A DNA stretch of 30,341 bases from SIG578 sp045655125. Lineage in GTDB: Bacteria; Bacillota; Clostridia; Oscillospirales; Ruminococcaceae. This document shows positions 17,119-24,837 of this stretch, one piece after another (the stretch's first letter is position 1; every line of letters begins with the position of its first letter). A model generated the notes under the pieces. The model was not told the DNA's origin and did not search any database. It saw nothing but the letters and a program-made list of their open reading frames with translations. A program made the position numbers and the translations under genes. Where the stretch lies: assembly GCA_045655125.1 (NCBI GenBank), contig JAZOOR010000019.1, forward strand, positions 1 to 30,341, in the 5' to 3' direction.

Positions 17119-17712
17119 TCAGTTGTATTTTCCCATAGCCGTCTCAAATTCACCCTTTAGCATAAGAGTGAGAGCATCGTAAACGGCACTGTTGTTCTGA
17201 TTTACTATTTCGCGCTCCTTTAAGGGCAGAGGAGAGAGAACCCAGCTTGCAAGGTCGTAATCAGGGTGAGGCTTCTGACCGACACCTATTTTAATTCTCG
17301 GGAAATTGTCTGAGCCGAGATGCGAGATTATGCTTTTTATTCCGTTGTGTCCGCCTGCGGAGCCTTTTTTGCGAATTCTCATTTTTCCAACATCAAGCGA
17401 GATGTCATCAAAAATAACAATTATGTTTTCGACAGGCACCTTGTAAAATTTTGAAAACTGCACAAGACTGCGGCCGCTGTCGTTCATATAGGTCTGAGGT
17501 TTTAAAAGCAAAACCCTTCTGCCGTCAATTTCAGTCTGGCAAAAAAGACCCTCGAATTTGAGCTTGTTTATAGAAACACCAAGCTTGTCTGCAATATAGT
17601 CAACGGCATTAAACCCGACGTTGTGACGGGTTGTGGTATACTTTGCCTCGGGGTTTCCAAGCCCGACTATAATGGCATCGATAGGGCCGCTCGGATTAGC
17701 TTTAAAAAACAC
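17119..17712 (-). CDS. pth: Peptidyl-tRNA hydrolase
   Basis: This 197-residue enzyme frees tRNA from prematurely released peptidyl-tRNA. The motifs IIVGLGNPEAKYTTTRHNVGF (with Asn20 and the catalytic His30), LLKPQTYMNDSGRSL, IVIFDDISLDVGKMRIRKKG and AGGHNGIKSIISHLG are typical. The start is a GTG at 17710-17712, with GGAGTG about nine bases upstream; the protein has some 11 residues before the usual beginning of the domain. A terminator separates it from prs. Confidence 0.96.
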   Translation of the reverse strand: MFFKANPSGPIDAIIVGLGNPEAKYTTTRHNVGFNAVDYIADKLGVSINKLKFEGLFCQTEIDGRRVLLLKPQTYMNDSGRSLVQFSKFYKVPVENIIVIFDDISLDVGKMRIRKKGSAGGHNGIKSIISHLGSDNFPRIKIGVGQKPHPDYDLASWVLSPLPLKEREIVNQNNSAVYDALTLMLKGEFETAMGKYN

Positions 17713-17746
17713 GAAAATTCACACTCCAAATATTATTATAATATCC

Positions 17747-17777
17747 AAAAGCCCAAACATTCGGCGAATGTTTGGGC
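17747..17777 (-). terminator. Terminator after prs
   Basis: GCCCAAACATTC (17751-17762) pairs with GAATGTTTGGGC (17766-17777) as a 12-base-pair stem with a 3-base loop. On the minus strand it is followed by TTTTGG, and it lies 27 bases after the prs stop. The T run is short, so some read-through into pth is possible; I found no clear promoter for pth. Confidence 0.8.
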
Positions 17778-17803
17778 AACGGTAAAAATCAAATTAAGTA
17801 ATT

Positions 17804-18763
17804 TTAGCTGAAGAGAGGAGAAACGGGCTTGTCCTCATAAATGCGCTCGATAGCCTCAGCAAAAACGGGAGCGACAGGAATGGTCTTGATTTTATCAATC
17901 TTCTTGTCCTCGGTAAGAGCGATGGTATCAAGAAGAATAAGCTCTTTGATGGGGCTTTCCTGAATTCTTTCGATAGCAGGGCCTGAAAGAACACCGTGAG
18001 TAGCGCAGGCATAAACCTCTTTAGCTCCGCCAACCTCAACAATAGCCTTTGCGCTGTTGCAGAGGGTGCCGGCGGTGTCAATCATATCGTCAACAAGAAT
18101 AACTCTCTTATCCTTAACATCACCGATGATGTTCATAACCTCGGAAACATTTGCTTTCTGACGGCGCTTGTCAACAATAGCAAGAGGAGCATCAAAACGA
18201 GCAGCAAAGTTTCTTGCTCTGGTAACAGAACCAAGGTCAGGAGAAACAACAACAAATTCTTCGTGGCACTCCTTGAACTTGTTGCAGAAGAAGGGTGCGA
18301 GAATGGGCACACCTAAAAGGTTGTCCACAGGGATATTAAAGAAACCTTGAATTTGAGGAGCGTGCAGGTCCATTGTGAGAACTCTGTCAGCACCAGCGGC
18401 AGTAAGCAGGTCAGCAACAAGCTTTGCAGAAATGGGATCGCGAGCCTTTGCCTTTCTGTCCTGACGGGCATAACCGAAATAGGGGATAACCGCGGTAACG
18501 CGGCCTGCAGATGCTCTTTTGAATGCATCGAGCATAATGAGAACTTCCATTAGGTTGTCGTTAACAGGGCTGCAGGTGGACTGAACGATAAAAACATCAG
18601 ATCCACGAACAGATTCCTGAATGGAAACAGAAATCTCGCCGTCAGAGAAGGTTTTGACCTCTGCCTTTCCAAGAGGAAGTCCCAAACGAGATGCAATCTG
18701 AGCTGCAACATCGGGAATAGAGTTGGCTGCAAAAATTTTAATGTCCTTGCCGTGCAAATTCAT
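17804..18763 (-). CDS. prs: Ribose-phosphate pyrophosphokinase (PRPP synthetase)
   Basis: This 319-residue enzyme makes PRPP for purine, pyrimidine, His, Trp and NAD synthesis. Motifs: FSDGEISVSIQESVRGSDVF, the YFGYARQDRKAKARDPISAK loop, TMDLHAPQIQGFFNIPVDNL and the PRPP-binding VILVDDMIDTAGT. The frame is open 32 codons further upstream, but the ATG at 18761-18763 has CGGAGTAG before it and gives the normal start. About 115 bases separate it from its probable promoter. Confidence 0.97.
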   Translation of the reverse strand: MNLHGKDIKIFAANSIPDVAAQIASRLGLPLGKAEVKTFSDGEISVSIQESVRGSDVFIVQSTCSPVNDNLMEVLIMLDAFKRASAGRVTAVIPYFGYARQDRKAKARDPISAKLVADLLTAAGADRVLTMDLHAPQIQGFFNIPVDNLLGVPILAPFFCNKFKECHEEFVVVSPDLGSVTRARNFAARFDAPLAIVDKRRQKANVSEVMNIIGDVKDKRVILVDDMIDTAGTLCNSAKAIVEVGGAKEVYACATHGVLSGPAIERIQESPIKELILLDTIALTEDKKIDKIKTIPVAPVFAEAIERIYEDKPVSPLFS

Positions 18764-18885
18764 GGTTTTTCTACTCCGTTTCTTTGGCGGATTATATTTT
18801 TTAAAGCGAGGGGAGTCCGCCTGTTTTTTTACTCCCGATTGCTTTTTTAAACGGCGCACAAAACACGCCGAAATAGTTCATTTAT

Positions 18886-18914
18886 ATTCTAACATATATT
18901 TACCAATATGTCTA
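18886..18914 (-). promoter_or_regulatory. Probable prs promoter
   Basis: On the minus strand TAGACA (18909-18914), a 17-base spacer and TAGAAT (18886-18891). The leader of about 115 bases before prs contains a distant GGCGGA/TCCGCC pair but no element I recognise. Confidence 0.6.
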
Positions 18915-18985
18915 TACAGAAAATTCGACATAATTAAGAAATTTAAACTAAATTATTTATGACAAATGCCCTTAAATTTAGGAAA

Positions 18986-19846
18986 TTATCTCGTAAGATC
19001 GTAAATTGCCTCTGAAAGCGCGCAAAGCTCGTCCATTGAAAGAGCCTCTGCGCGAGCAGTGGGTGAAATGCCTTTTTTCTCTAAGGCTTCTGAGAGTTTT
19101 TGCTTTTCTATTCCCATTGACGCCGAAACAGAATTTAAAACTGTTTTTCTGCGCTGCGAAAAAGCCGCCTTTACGCATTTAAAGAATAGAGCCTCGTCAC
19201 AGACCGAAACTGGCGGCTGAGAACGCAGGTTTAAGCGGATTACCGCAGAGTCTACATTGGGGGCAGGCAGAAAACAGTCGCGGGGGACAGGGAATAAAAT
19301 TTCGGGGTCAGAGTAGTAGCTGACCGCCGCCGAAACAGCTCCGCACTCCCTTTCGCCTGGTGCGGCACAAAGCCGCTCTGCCGCTTCCTTCTGAACCATT
19401 ACGGTTATGTTGTCAAGCGGAAGGCGCGACTCTAAAAGTCCCATAATAATGGGCGAAGTAATGTAGTAGGGTAGATTTGCGCAAACCGCAACACGCAGCC
19501 CCTCGAATTTTTCTTTTATAAGCGCCTTTAGGTCAAGGCGCATAGCATCAGAGTTGATAACCTCAACATTATCGCAATCGGAAAGGGTTTCGCGAAGTAT
19601 TGGAATGAGTCTTTTGTCAAGCTCGATTGAAACCACTTTTTCAGCCACCTTGGAAAGCTCTTTTGTGAGGACTCCTATTCCGGGACCGATTTCTATAACT
19701 CCGAATTTGCCTTCACCAGCGCAAAGCTCTGCCATACGGGGACAAATCGATGAGTCAATAATAAAATTCTGCCCCATTGCCTTAGAAAAGTGAAATCCGT
19801 GACGCGAAAGCAGAGCTTTTATGTGATTTATGTTTGAAAGTTCCAT
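18986..19846 (-). CDS. rsmA: 16S rRNA dimethyladenosine transferase KsgA/RsmA
   Basis: This 286-residue SAM-dependent methyltransferase dimethylates two adjacent adenosines near the 3' end of 16S rRNA. Motifs: GQNFIIDSSI near the start, the SAM-binding VIEIGPGIGVLTKEL, the acidic VVSIELDKRL, the catalytic NLPYYITSPIIMGLL, and the C-terminal helical part with AAFSQRRKTVLNSV. The ATG at 19844-19846 is preceded by AGGAGC. It diverges from the dCMP deaminase gene. Confidence 0.97.
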   Translation of the reverse strand: MELSNINHIKALLSRHGFHFSKAMGQNFIIDSSICPRMAELCAGEGKFGVIEIGPGIGVLTKELSKVAEKVVSIELDKRLIPILRETLSDCDNVEVINSDAMRLDLKALIKEKFEGLRVAVCANLPYYITSPIIMGLLESRLPLDNITVMVQKEAAERLCAAPGERECGAVSAAVSYYSDPEILFPVPRDCFLPAPNVDSAVIRLNLRSQPPVSVCDEALFFKCVKAAFSQRRKTVLNSVSASMGIEKQKLSEALEKKGISPTARAEALSMDELCALSEAIYDLTR

Positions 19847-19893
19847 ATTTTTGCTCCTATATTACAAAAAATATTGTAAATTGAAAATTATTG

Positions 19894-19922
19894 TTGCAAT
19901 TAGTCTTAAGTTACAGTAAAAT
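19894..19922 (+). promoter_or_regulatory. Promoter of the dCMP deaminase gene
   Basis: TTGCAA (19894-19899), a 17-base spacer and TAAAAT (19917-19922), 30 bases before the start codon; GGAGG precedes the ATG. The same 100 bases must also hold the rsmA promoter on the other strand, but no good pair was visible there. Confidence 0.7.
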
Positions 19923-19952
19923 GTAATTAAGAATTAAATGGAGGAAAGCTAA

Positions 19953-20438
19953 ATGAGAAGAGATAAGGTTAATTATTATCTTGATATTGCAGAGGCTGTT
20001 CTCGGCAGGGGAACCTGTCTTCGCCGCAATTTCGGCGCAATTATTGTTAAAAACGATCAGATTATCTCAACAGGCTATGTCGGTGCTCCGAGAGGCAGAA
20101 AAAACTGCTGCGATGTCGGTACCTGCATCAGAAAAGAGCTTAATATTGCTCCCGGAGAAAGATATGAGCTTTGCCGCTCTGTTCACGCAGAGGCAAATGC
20201 AATTATCAATGCTCCCCGCGAGGCTATGATAGGCAGCGTTCTTTTCCTTGTGGGAAAAGAGGTTGAAAGCGGAGAAATAACCCGCGGTGCTGAGCCTTGC
20301 TCAATGTGTAAGCGTATGATAATCAATGCAGGCATTGAAAAGGTGTATGTTCGTGACAGTGCAGATGAATACCGCGAGCTTTCTGTGCGCGATTGGATTT
20401 ATTACGACGATTCGCTCTCAGACCACAGAGGATACTAA
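19953..20438 (+). CDS. Deoxycytidylate (dCMP) deaminase, ComEB-like
   Basis: This 161-residue zinc-dependent deaminase converts dCMP to dUMP for thymidylate synthesis. The zinc and catalytic residues are His78 and Glu80 in the SVHAEANAI motif and Cys116 and Cys119 in EPCSMCKRMI. GYVGAPRGRKNC is the nucleotide-recognition segment of the family. It stands alone between its own promoter and terminator. A related cytidine or deoxycytidine deaminase function is less likely given the GxPRG pattern. Confidence 0.93.
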   Translation: MRRDKVNYYLDIAEAVLGRGTCLRRNFGAIIVKNDQIISTGYVGAPRGRKNCCDVGTCIRKELNIAPGERYELCRSVHAEANAIINAPREAMIGSVLFLVGKEVESGEITRGAEPCSMCKRMIINAGIEKVYVRDSADEYRELSVRDWIYYDDSLSDHRGY

Positions 20439-20446
20439 GCTTTTAC

Positions 20447-20478
20447 AAAGCGCAGGAGCCAAGGCTCTTGCGCTTTTT
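20447..20478. terminator. Terminator between dCMP deaminase and the radical SAM gene
   Basis: AAAGCGCAGGAGCC (20447-20460) pairs with GGCTCTTGCGCTTT (20463-20476), with one G-U pair, followed by TTTTT on the plus strand. It touches the stop codon of the convergent radical SAM gene. Confidence 0.88.
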
Positions 20479-21373
20479 ATATTCCGCTTAAATCAAAATC
20501 GGGAATAAATTTTTTTCCAAAAGAGGAAAGCGACTGTGTGTACCCCTCAATTTCTGGGAATTTTTCAATGTGTCTCAGGGCGCTGTCAAGCTCTTTTTTG
20601 AAAAGAGGCCGCGAAAGCTCGGGATAAAGACTGACATCACTATTCTCGCAAGGAGTGTACTGTGCCATCAGACTAAACAGCATTTTTCGCCCGCGCGAGA
20701 GCTCGGCATATTTTTTTATAACATCCTTTGTATTAAGTAGATTATTAGGCAAAATCAGGTGGCGCACCAAAACGCCTTTTTTTAAGAGTCCGTCAGAGCC
20801 AAAAGAACAGTCCCCAACCTGACGGTACATTTCCTCTATCGCAAGGGTATTTATTTCGGGATAATCTTCGGCGAGGCTGTATTTTTTGGCTACGCGGGAA
20901 ATGGAGTATTTCATATCGGGCATATAAATATCAATCAGCCCATCTAAAAGCTTTAGGCTTTCGGCAGTTTCATATCCACCGCTGTTGTATATAACAGGCA
21001 CGGGCAGACGGGGAGTGAGCGCCTTTGTAAGCTGGGGGATAAAATGCGTCGGTGTAACTAACTCTATGTTGTGTGCACCCTTATCAATAAGCTTTTTAAA
21101 AATGCACCGAAGCTCTGAGGCGGTAACCTCTTTCCCAAATCCGCCGCGGCTTATTTTGTAATTCTGGCAGTAAACACAGCCGAGATTGCAACCCGAAAAG
21201 AAAACAGTGCCCGCACCGTTTTTTCCGCTTATGCACGGCTCTTCCCACAGATGCAGCGAGGCGTGAGCGACGGTTATTTTATTCCTTACGCCGCAAAAGC
21301 CAACGGAGTTTTCCCTGTCAGCGCTGCAGCGGCGGGGGCAAAGAGAACAATTTGTAGGTTTTAAACTATCCAT
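20477..21373 (-). CDS. Radical SAM protein of the PflX/COG1313 type
   Basis: This 298-residue protein has the radical SAM cluster motif as Cys62, Cys66 and Cys69 (SGCNLGCVYCQN) and an extra N-terminal Cys set (Cys9, Cys12, Cys16, Cys27) in a CSLCPRRC...GFCG pattern. This combination is typical of the group related to pyruvate formate-lyase activase and called PflX or COG1313. Conserved stretches include VTPTHFIPQL, YNSGGYET, DIYMPDMKY and VRHLILPNN. The substrate is unknown and no glycyl-radical enzyme is beside it. The ATG at 21371-21373 follows AAGGAAGGG. It is a single gene between convergent and divergent neighbours. Confidence 0.88.
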   Translation of the reverse strand: MDSLKPTNCSLCPRRCSADRENSVGFCGVRNKITVAHASLHLWEEPCISGKNGAGTVFFSGCNLGCVYCQNYKISRGGFGKEVTASELRCIFKKLIDKGAHNIELVTPTHFIPQLTKALTPRLPVPVIYNSGGYETAESLKLLDGLIDIYMPDMKYSISRVAKKYSLAEDYPEINTLAIEEMYRQVGDCSFGSDGLLKKGVLVRHLILPNNLLNTKDVIKKYAELSRGRKMLFSLMAQYTPCENSDVSLYPELSRPLFKKELDSALRHIEKFPEIEGYTQSLSSFGKKFIPDFDLSGI

Positions 21374-21456
21374 TTTAAGCCCTTCCTTTAAGAGCGTTAA
21401 ATCTTTTTAAAGTATACCAAATTTTACTTTAGAGGTCAACATATTAGCTGCTACTC

Positions 21457-21485
21457 TTGTCTTTTTTTCTAAAATATGTTAAAAT
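21457..21485 (+). promoter_or_regulatory. Promoter of the NlpC/P60-like gene
   Basis: TTGTCT (21457-21462), a 17-base spacer and TAAAAT (21480-21485), 22 bases before the ATG, which leaves room only for a short leader with AGGAGAGG. Confidence 0.7.
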
Positions 21486-21507
21486 AACTTTAAGAGGAGA
21501 GGAAAAT

Positions 21508-22137
21508 ATGCAAGACAGAATGATTTACGTCGTTTTTTCGGCAACTCCGCTTAAGGTCGGCAGCATGATAAGAACGGTGACTCGGGAGAAATATAACCAC
21601 GTTGCCATTTCGTTTGACCCAAAGCTCAAAAGGCTGTATTCCTATGCGCGCTACTATAAAAAAGCTCCGCTTTATGGGGGGCTTGTAAAGGAAACTCCCG
21701 CCCGATATAAGCATAATGGCAAAACGGCAGACATCTGTGTTTGCGCTATTGCTATGTCAAAAGAGCAGTGCCGCGCCGTAAAGGAGCGGCTTTCTGAGAT
21801 GTGCCGCTTTCAGAGAGATTGCCGTTATAATCTGATGTCAGCCTCTCTTGCTCTTTTCTCGCGTCGTGTTTTTGTCCCGCGCTGCTACACCTGTGTTGAG
21901 TTTGCGTCCTTTATTCTGTCTGCGGTCTGCGGTAGAATTTGCGAGGGCAAATTCTACTCTATAGAAATGCTTCGTCAGCTTCTTTCAGAATACGAAATAT
22001 ACAGCGGCCCTTTCCCTGATATAGAAAACGAAAGGGACGAGGTTTACGAAAAGCATGTAAGCTTTTTTACCGCCTGCCGCTTGTCCTATCACGGAGAAAA
22101 GGAACTAATAAAAGCCTATCTTAACAGAGATAAATAA
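21508..22137 (+). CDS. Permuted NlpC/P60 (YiiX/LRAT-like) papain-fold protein
   Basis: This 209-residue protein has no signal peptide. His31 in YNHVAISFD lies near the N-terminus and a Cys pair (Cys126, Cys129) in RCYTCVEFASFIL lies late. His before Cys, with the Cys at the head of a helix, is the circularly permuted arrangement of the YiiX/LRAT branch of the papain-like fold. Cys129 is the likely nucleophile. Such proteins can be amidases, acyltransferases or lipid-modifying enzymes; the reaction here is unknown. The ATG at 21508 follows AGGAGAGG; an upstream in-frame TTG at 21457 is inside the promoter. Monocistronic, with its own terminator. Confidence 0.65.
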   Translation: MQDRMIYVVFSATPLKVGSMIRTVTREKYNHVAISFDPKLKRLYSYARYYKKAPLYGGLVKETPARYKHNGKTADICVCAIAMSKEQCRAVKERLSEMCRFQRDCRYNLMSASLALFSRRVFVPRCYTCVEFASFILSAVCGRICEGKFYSIEMLRQLLSEYEIYSGPFPDIENERDEVYEKHVSFFTACRLSYHGEKELIKAYLNRDK

Positions 22138-22138
22138 A

Positions 22139-22171
22139 ATTTCCCCGAGGATATTCTCGGGGGAAGTTTTT
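22139..22171 (+). terminator. Terminator after the NlpC/P60-like gene
   Basis: TTCCCCGAG (22141-22149) pairs with CTCGGGGGAA (22156-22165) with a single bulged G, and is followed by GTTTTTAT. It starts two bases after the stop codon. Confidence 0.85.
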
Positions 22172-22220
22172 ATATGTGCTTTCGTACCAAGGATTTAAAA
22201 GTTACTGCAACTTCGTTTTG

Positions 22221-22236
22221 TGTCCACAAGCGGACA
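22221..22236. other. Small TGTCC/GGACA hairpin
   Basis: TGTCC pairs with GGACA around a 6-base loop. The 3' half and following bases, GCGGACAGAA, are identical to those of the second hairpin in the rimP leader (3140-3149), and both follow a T-rich stretch. No function is apparent. It is the only structure I see between the two terminators in this 140-base gap. Confidence 0.4.
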
Positions 22237-22243
22237 GAATCAC

Positions 22244-22281
22244 AAAAATAAAAGGTCTACCCAAGTAGACCTTTTATTTTT
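22244..22281. terminator. Two-way terminator after tRNA-Leu(UAA)
   Basis: A perfect 17-base-pair stem (AAAAATAAAAGGTCTAC with GTAGACCTTTTATTTTT) with loop CCAA. On the minus strand it starts at the last base of the tRNA, so it ends the tRNA transcript; it can also stop plus-strand read-through. Confidence 0.92.
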
Positions 22282-22367
22282 GGTGCCGCTGACCGGAATC
22301 GAACCGGTACGGTGTTGCCACCGAGGGATTTTAAGTCCCTTGCGTCTGCCTGTTCCGCCACAGCGGC
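22281..22367 (-). tRNA. tRNA-Leu, anticodon UAA
   Basis: On the minus strand the 7-base-pair acceptor stem GCCGCTG/CAGCGGC is followed by discriminator A and encoded CCA (22281-22283). The anticodon stem AGGGA/TCCCT holds loop CTTAAAA, which gives TAA at positions 34-36. A long variable arm (CTCGGTGGCAACACCG) and T-arm CCGGTTCGATTCCGG are present, as expected for a class II leucine tRNA. Length 87 bases including CCA. Confidence 0.97.
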
Positions 22368-22386
22368 AAATTTTCGCCTGTACTTT

Positions 22387-22415
22387 ATGATATACAATTT
22401 ATGTTAAAATGTCAA
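22387..22415 (-). promoter_or_regulatory. Promoter of tRNA-Leu(UAA)
   Basis: On the minus strand a perfect TTGACA (22410-22415), a 17-base spacer and TATCAT (22387-22392), 19 bases before the mature tRNA. Confidence 0.9.
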
Positions 22416-22479
22416 GCCTTTTTTGCATATAGATATATCTGTTTTTACAGCTTTTTTACAATTAAATTTGCCTTTTTTC

Positions 22480-22508
22480 TTTACATTAACCTTATAATAT
22501 CATATAAT
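22480..22508 (+). promoter_or_regulatory. Promoter of prfB
   Basis: TTTACA (22480-22485), a 17-base spacer and TATAAT (22503-22508). It leaves a leader of about 90 bases before prfB, in which I see no clear structure. Confidence 0.75.
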
Positions 22509-22606
22509 AAAAGAAATATGTGCTAAAAAGCTGCTTTGTTTTTGGAATAAAGAATACAGGGCGGGCAATAACTCTAAATAAAACCCTACTGAAAGGAACC
22601 TAGGAT

Positions 22607-23719
22607 ATGCTTGAACTTGACGAGCTGAAGCTACAACTTGATTCGATGCGCCCCAAGGTAGAAGAAATGTATGAGGCGTGCGGAATTGAAAAAATATCTG
22701 AGGAGCTTAAAGCCTTAGAGGAAAAAACAGCCGACAACGGCTTTTGGAATGACACAGAAAATTCCAAGGTTGTATTAAAACAAATCAGCGATATAAAGGG
22801 CAAAATCGGCAGGTATAACGATTTGAATGAAAAGTTTGACGATGCCCAGACCATTTTGGAAATCGCAATAGAGGATGATGATGCTTCGCTTTACCCCGAT
22901 GCAAAGCAGAGCTATGAGGCTCTTACCTCGGCATATGAATCCTTAAAGCTTGAAACACTTTTGTCGGGTGAGTATGATGCTAACAATGCCATATTGACCC
23001 TGCATGCAGGCGCAGGCGGCACAGAGGCGCAGGATTGGGCGCTTATGCTTTACAGAATGTTTGTCCGATGGGCAGAGCGCCACAGCTTCAAGGTAAAAAC
23101 CCTTGATATGCTGGATGGTGACGAGGCAGGTATTAAGAGCGCATCTATTCTGATTGAGGGAACCAATGCCTATGGATTTTTAAAATCCGAGTCGGGAGTT
23201 CACCGCCTTGTGCGTGTTTCCCCCTTTGACTCCTCGGGCAGAAGACATACATCCTTTGCCTCTCTTGAGGTTATGCCTGAGATTACCGATGATGTTGAAA
23301 TCGAAATTTCCGATGACGATTTAAAGGTTGACACCTACAGAGCCAGCGGAGCGGGCGGTCAGCACGTTAACAAAACCGAATCCGCGGTGCGTATCACCCA
23401 TATCCCTACGGGAATTATTGTTGCTTGCCAGAACGAGCGTAGCCAGCATCAGAACAGGGATGTTGCAATGAAAATGCTCCGTTCAAAGCTTATGGAAATA
23501 AAAGAGAGAGAACACCTTGAAAAGATTGAGGATATAAAGGGTGTTCAAAAGGAAATTGCATGGGGCTCACAGATAAGGTCATATGTATTTATGCCCTACA
23601 CACTCGCAAAGGACCATCGCACAGGCTTTGAAATGGGTAACATTGATGCGGTTATGGACGGTGATCTTGACGGTTTCATAAATGCCTACTTAAAGGCGCT
23701 GAGCCTCGGAGAAATATAA
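22607..23719 (+). CDS. prfB: Peptide chain release factor 2
   Basis: This 370-residue protein reads UAA and UGA stop codons. It has the SPF anticodon-like tripeptide at residues 205-207, which marks RF2 rather than RF1, and the GGQ catalytic motif at 250-252 in RASGAGGQHVNKTESAVRI. The gene is one uninterrupted frame from the ATG at 22607: the +1 programmed frameshift found near codon 25 in many bacteria is absent. GAAAGGAACCTAGGAT precedes the start. A lipoprotein gene follows after 27 bases and may share the transcript. Confidence 0.97.
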   Translation: MLELDELKLQLDSMRPKVEEMYEACGIEKISEELKALEEKTADNGFWNDTENSKVVLKQISDIKGKIGRYNDLNEKFDDAQTILEIAIEDDDASLYPDAKQSYEALTSAYESLKLETLLSGEYDANNAILTLHAGAGGTEAQDWALMLYRMFVRWAERHSFKVKTLDMLDGDEAGIKSASILIEGTNAYGFLKSESGVHRLVRVSPFDSSGRRHTSFASLEVMPEITDDVEIEISDDDLKVDTYRASGAGGQHVNKTESAVRITHIPTGIIVACQNERSQHQNRDVAMKMLRSKLMEIKEREHLEKIEDIKGVQKEIAWGSQIRSYVFMPYTLAKDHRTGFEMGNIDAVMDGDLDGFINAYLKALSLGEI

Positions 23720-23746
23720 TAGCCTTTTTTGAAAGGGAGTATTAAA

Positions 23747-24823
23747 TTGAAACTAAAAATATTAAAGGCTCTATGCGTAGCGCTTGTTGTAGCTGTGCTT
23801 TTTGCAGGCTGCGCTGAAAGCAAAAAAAGCGGCGGAGTTTTAAAGCTCCAAAGCGGCGAAGTTTACGTAGAGAGCGTTGTAAAGATAGGCGATAGAGAGG
23901 TCCCCTTTGAGCTTTACCGATATTGGTTTTTAACCTTTAAGCAATCTATCGAGGAAAGCTCTCCAAAAATTGATTGGACAAAAAAAGAAAACCTGAATTC
24001 CCTGAAAGAGCATACATTAAACCAGATAAAATTTAATTATGCCGTTAGGGATATTGCAGAAAAATACAGCGTAAATTTGTCATCTGAGCAGCTTTCTGCG
24101 ATTGAGGGAAATATTAAATCAACATTTGAAGAGGTAGGCGGCGCCCCCGGATTTAATAAGTGGCTTAAAGAGAACTTCTTAACCATGGAACTTTATAAGG
24201 AGCTTTTAATTGAAAACGAGCTTTACAACACACTGTCAGCCTCTCTTGCAGGAACAGATAAGGAAAAAAATAAGGTTGTTTTTACTTCTGATGAAGCGTT
24301 AGACGGCTGTAATGAGGATTTTTACCGCCTTGTTGACATCTATTATGCTGTTGAAATGGTTGACAAAGAGGATACTGCGCTAAGTACGGCTCAGATAGAA
24401 GCAAATAAAGCAGCTGCAAAGAAAAAAATTGATAAGGTTTACGATAAGTTGAAATCAGGAAGCGACTTCTTAAAGCTTATGAAAGAGCATAAAACCGACG
24501 AGGAGTATAAAAACAGTCTACTTGGACATTATCATGCCGAAAGTCTTACAAATTCATTCGGATATGATATTTCTTCCCTCAAAATCGGTGAATTCTCCGA
24601 GCCGATTTATGCTAATAACAGCTACCTTATCCTTTATCGAATGGAAAATGACAGCGAGTATCTTAAAGAAAAAGGGGTTTCCATAGATGGCTTTAATGTC
24701 CTTTCTGTCGAAGAGTACTATGCCGAAAAGGTTTTCGGTGAAATGGTTGAAAAAACTGCGGATGAATACAAAGTAACCGAGCTCGAATTTTATAATGAGA
24801 TAAATCCCCAGACACTCGTATAA
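23747..24823 (+). CDS. PrsA/SurA-like foldase lipoprotein
   Basis: The 358-residue protein starts with a lipoprotein signal (MKLKILKALCVALVVAVLFA then GC), with the lipidated Cys at about residue 22. A helical SurA-N-like part follows (LKEHTLNQIKFNYAVRDIAE, then WLKENFLTMELYKELL), then a region resembling a parvulin peptidyl-prolyl isomerase (KVYDKLKSGSDFLKLMKEH, SSLKIGEFSEPIYANNSYLI). It probably helps fold secreted proteins outside the membrane; whether it is an active isomerase is uncertain. The frame is open from a TTG at 23729, but AAAGGGAG points to the TTG at 23747. It lies between prfB and tgt. Confidence 0.82.
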   Translation: MKLKILKALCVALVVAVLFAGCAESKKSGGVLKLQSGEVYVESVVKIGDREVPFELYRYWFLTFKQSIEESSPKIDWTKKENLNSLKEHTLNQIKFNYAVRDIAEKYSVNLSSEQLSAIEGNIKSTFEEVGGAPGFNKWLKENFLTMELYKELLIENELYNTLSASLAGTDKEKNKVVFTSDEALDGCNEDFYRLVDIYYAVEMVDKEDTALSTAQIEANKAAAKKKIDKVYDKLKSGSDFLKLMKEHKTDEEYKNSLLGHYHAESLTNSFGYDISSLKIGEFSEPIYANNSYLILYRMENDSEYLKEKGVSIDGFNVLSVEEYYAEKVFGEMVEKTADEYKVTELEFYNEINPQTLV

Positions 24824-24837
24824 ACATAGGTGAAATT

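Noticed and set aside
22607..22700. Programmed frameshift site in prfB.
   Set aside because: The frame is continuous from a good ATG and no in-frame TGA with a CTT slip codon is present.
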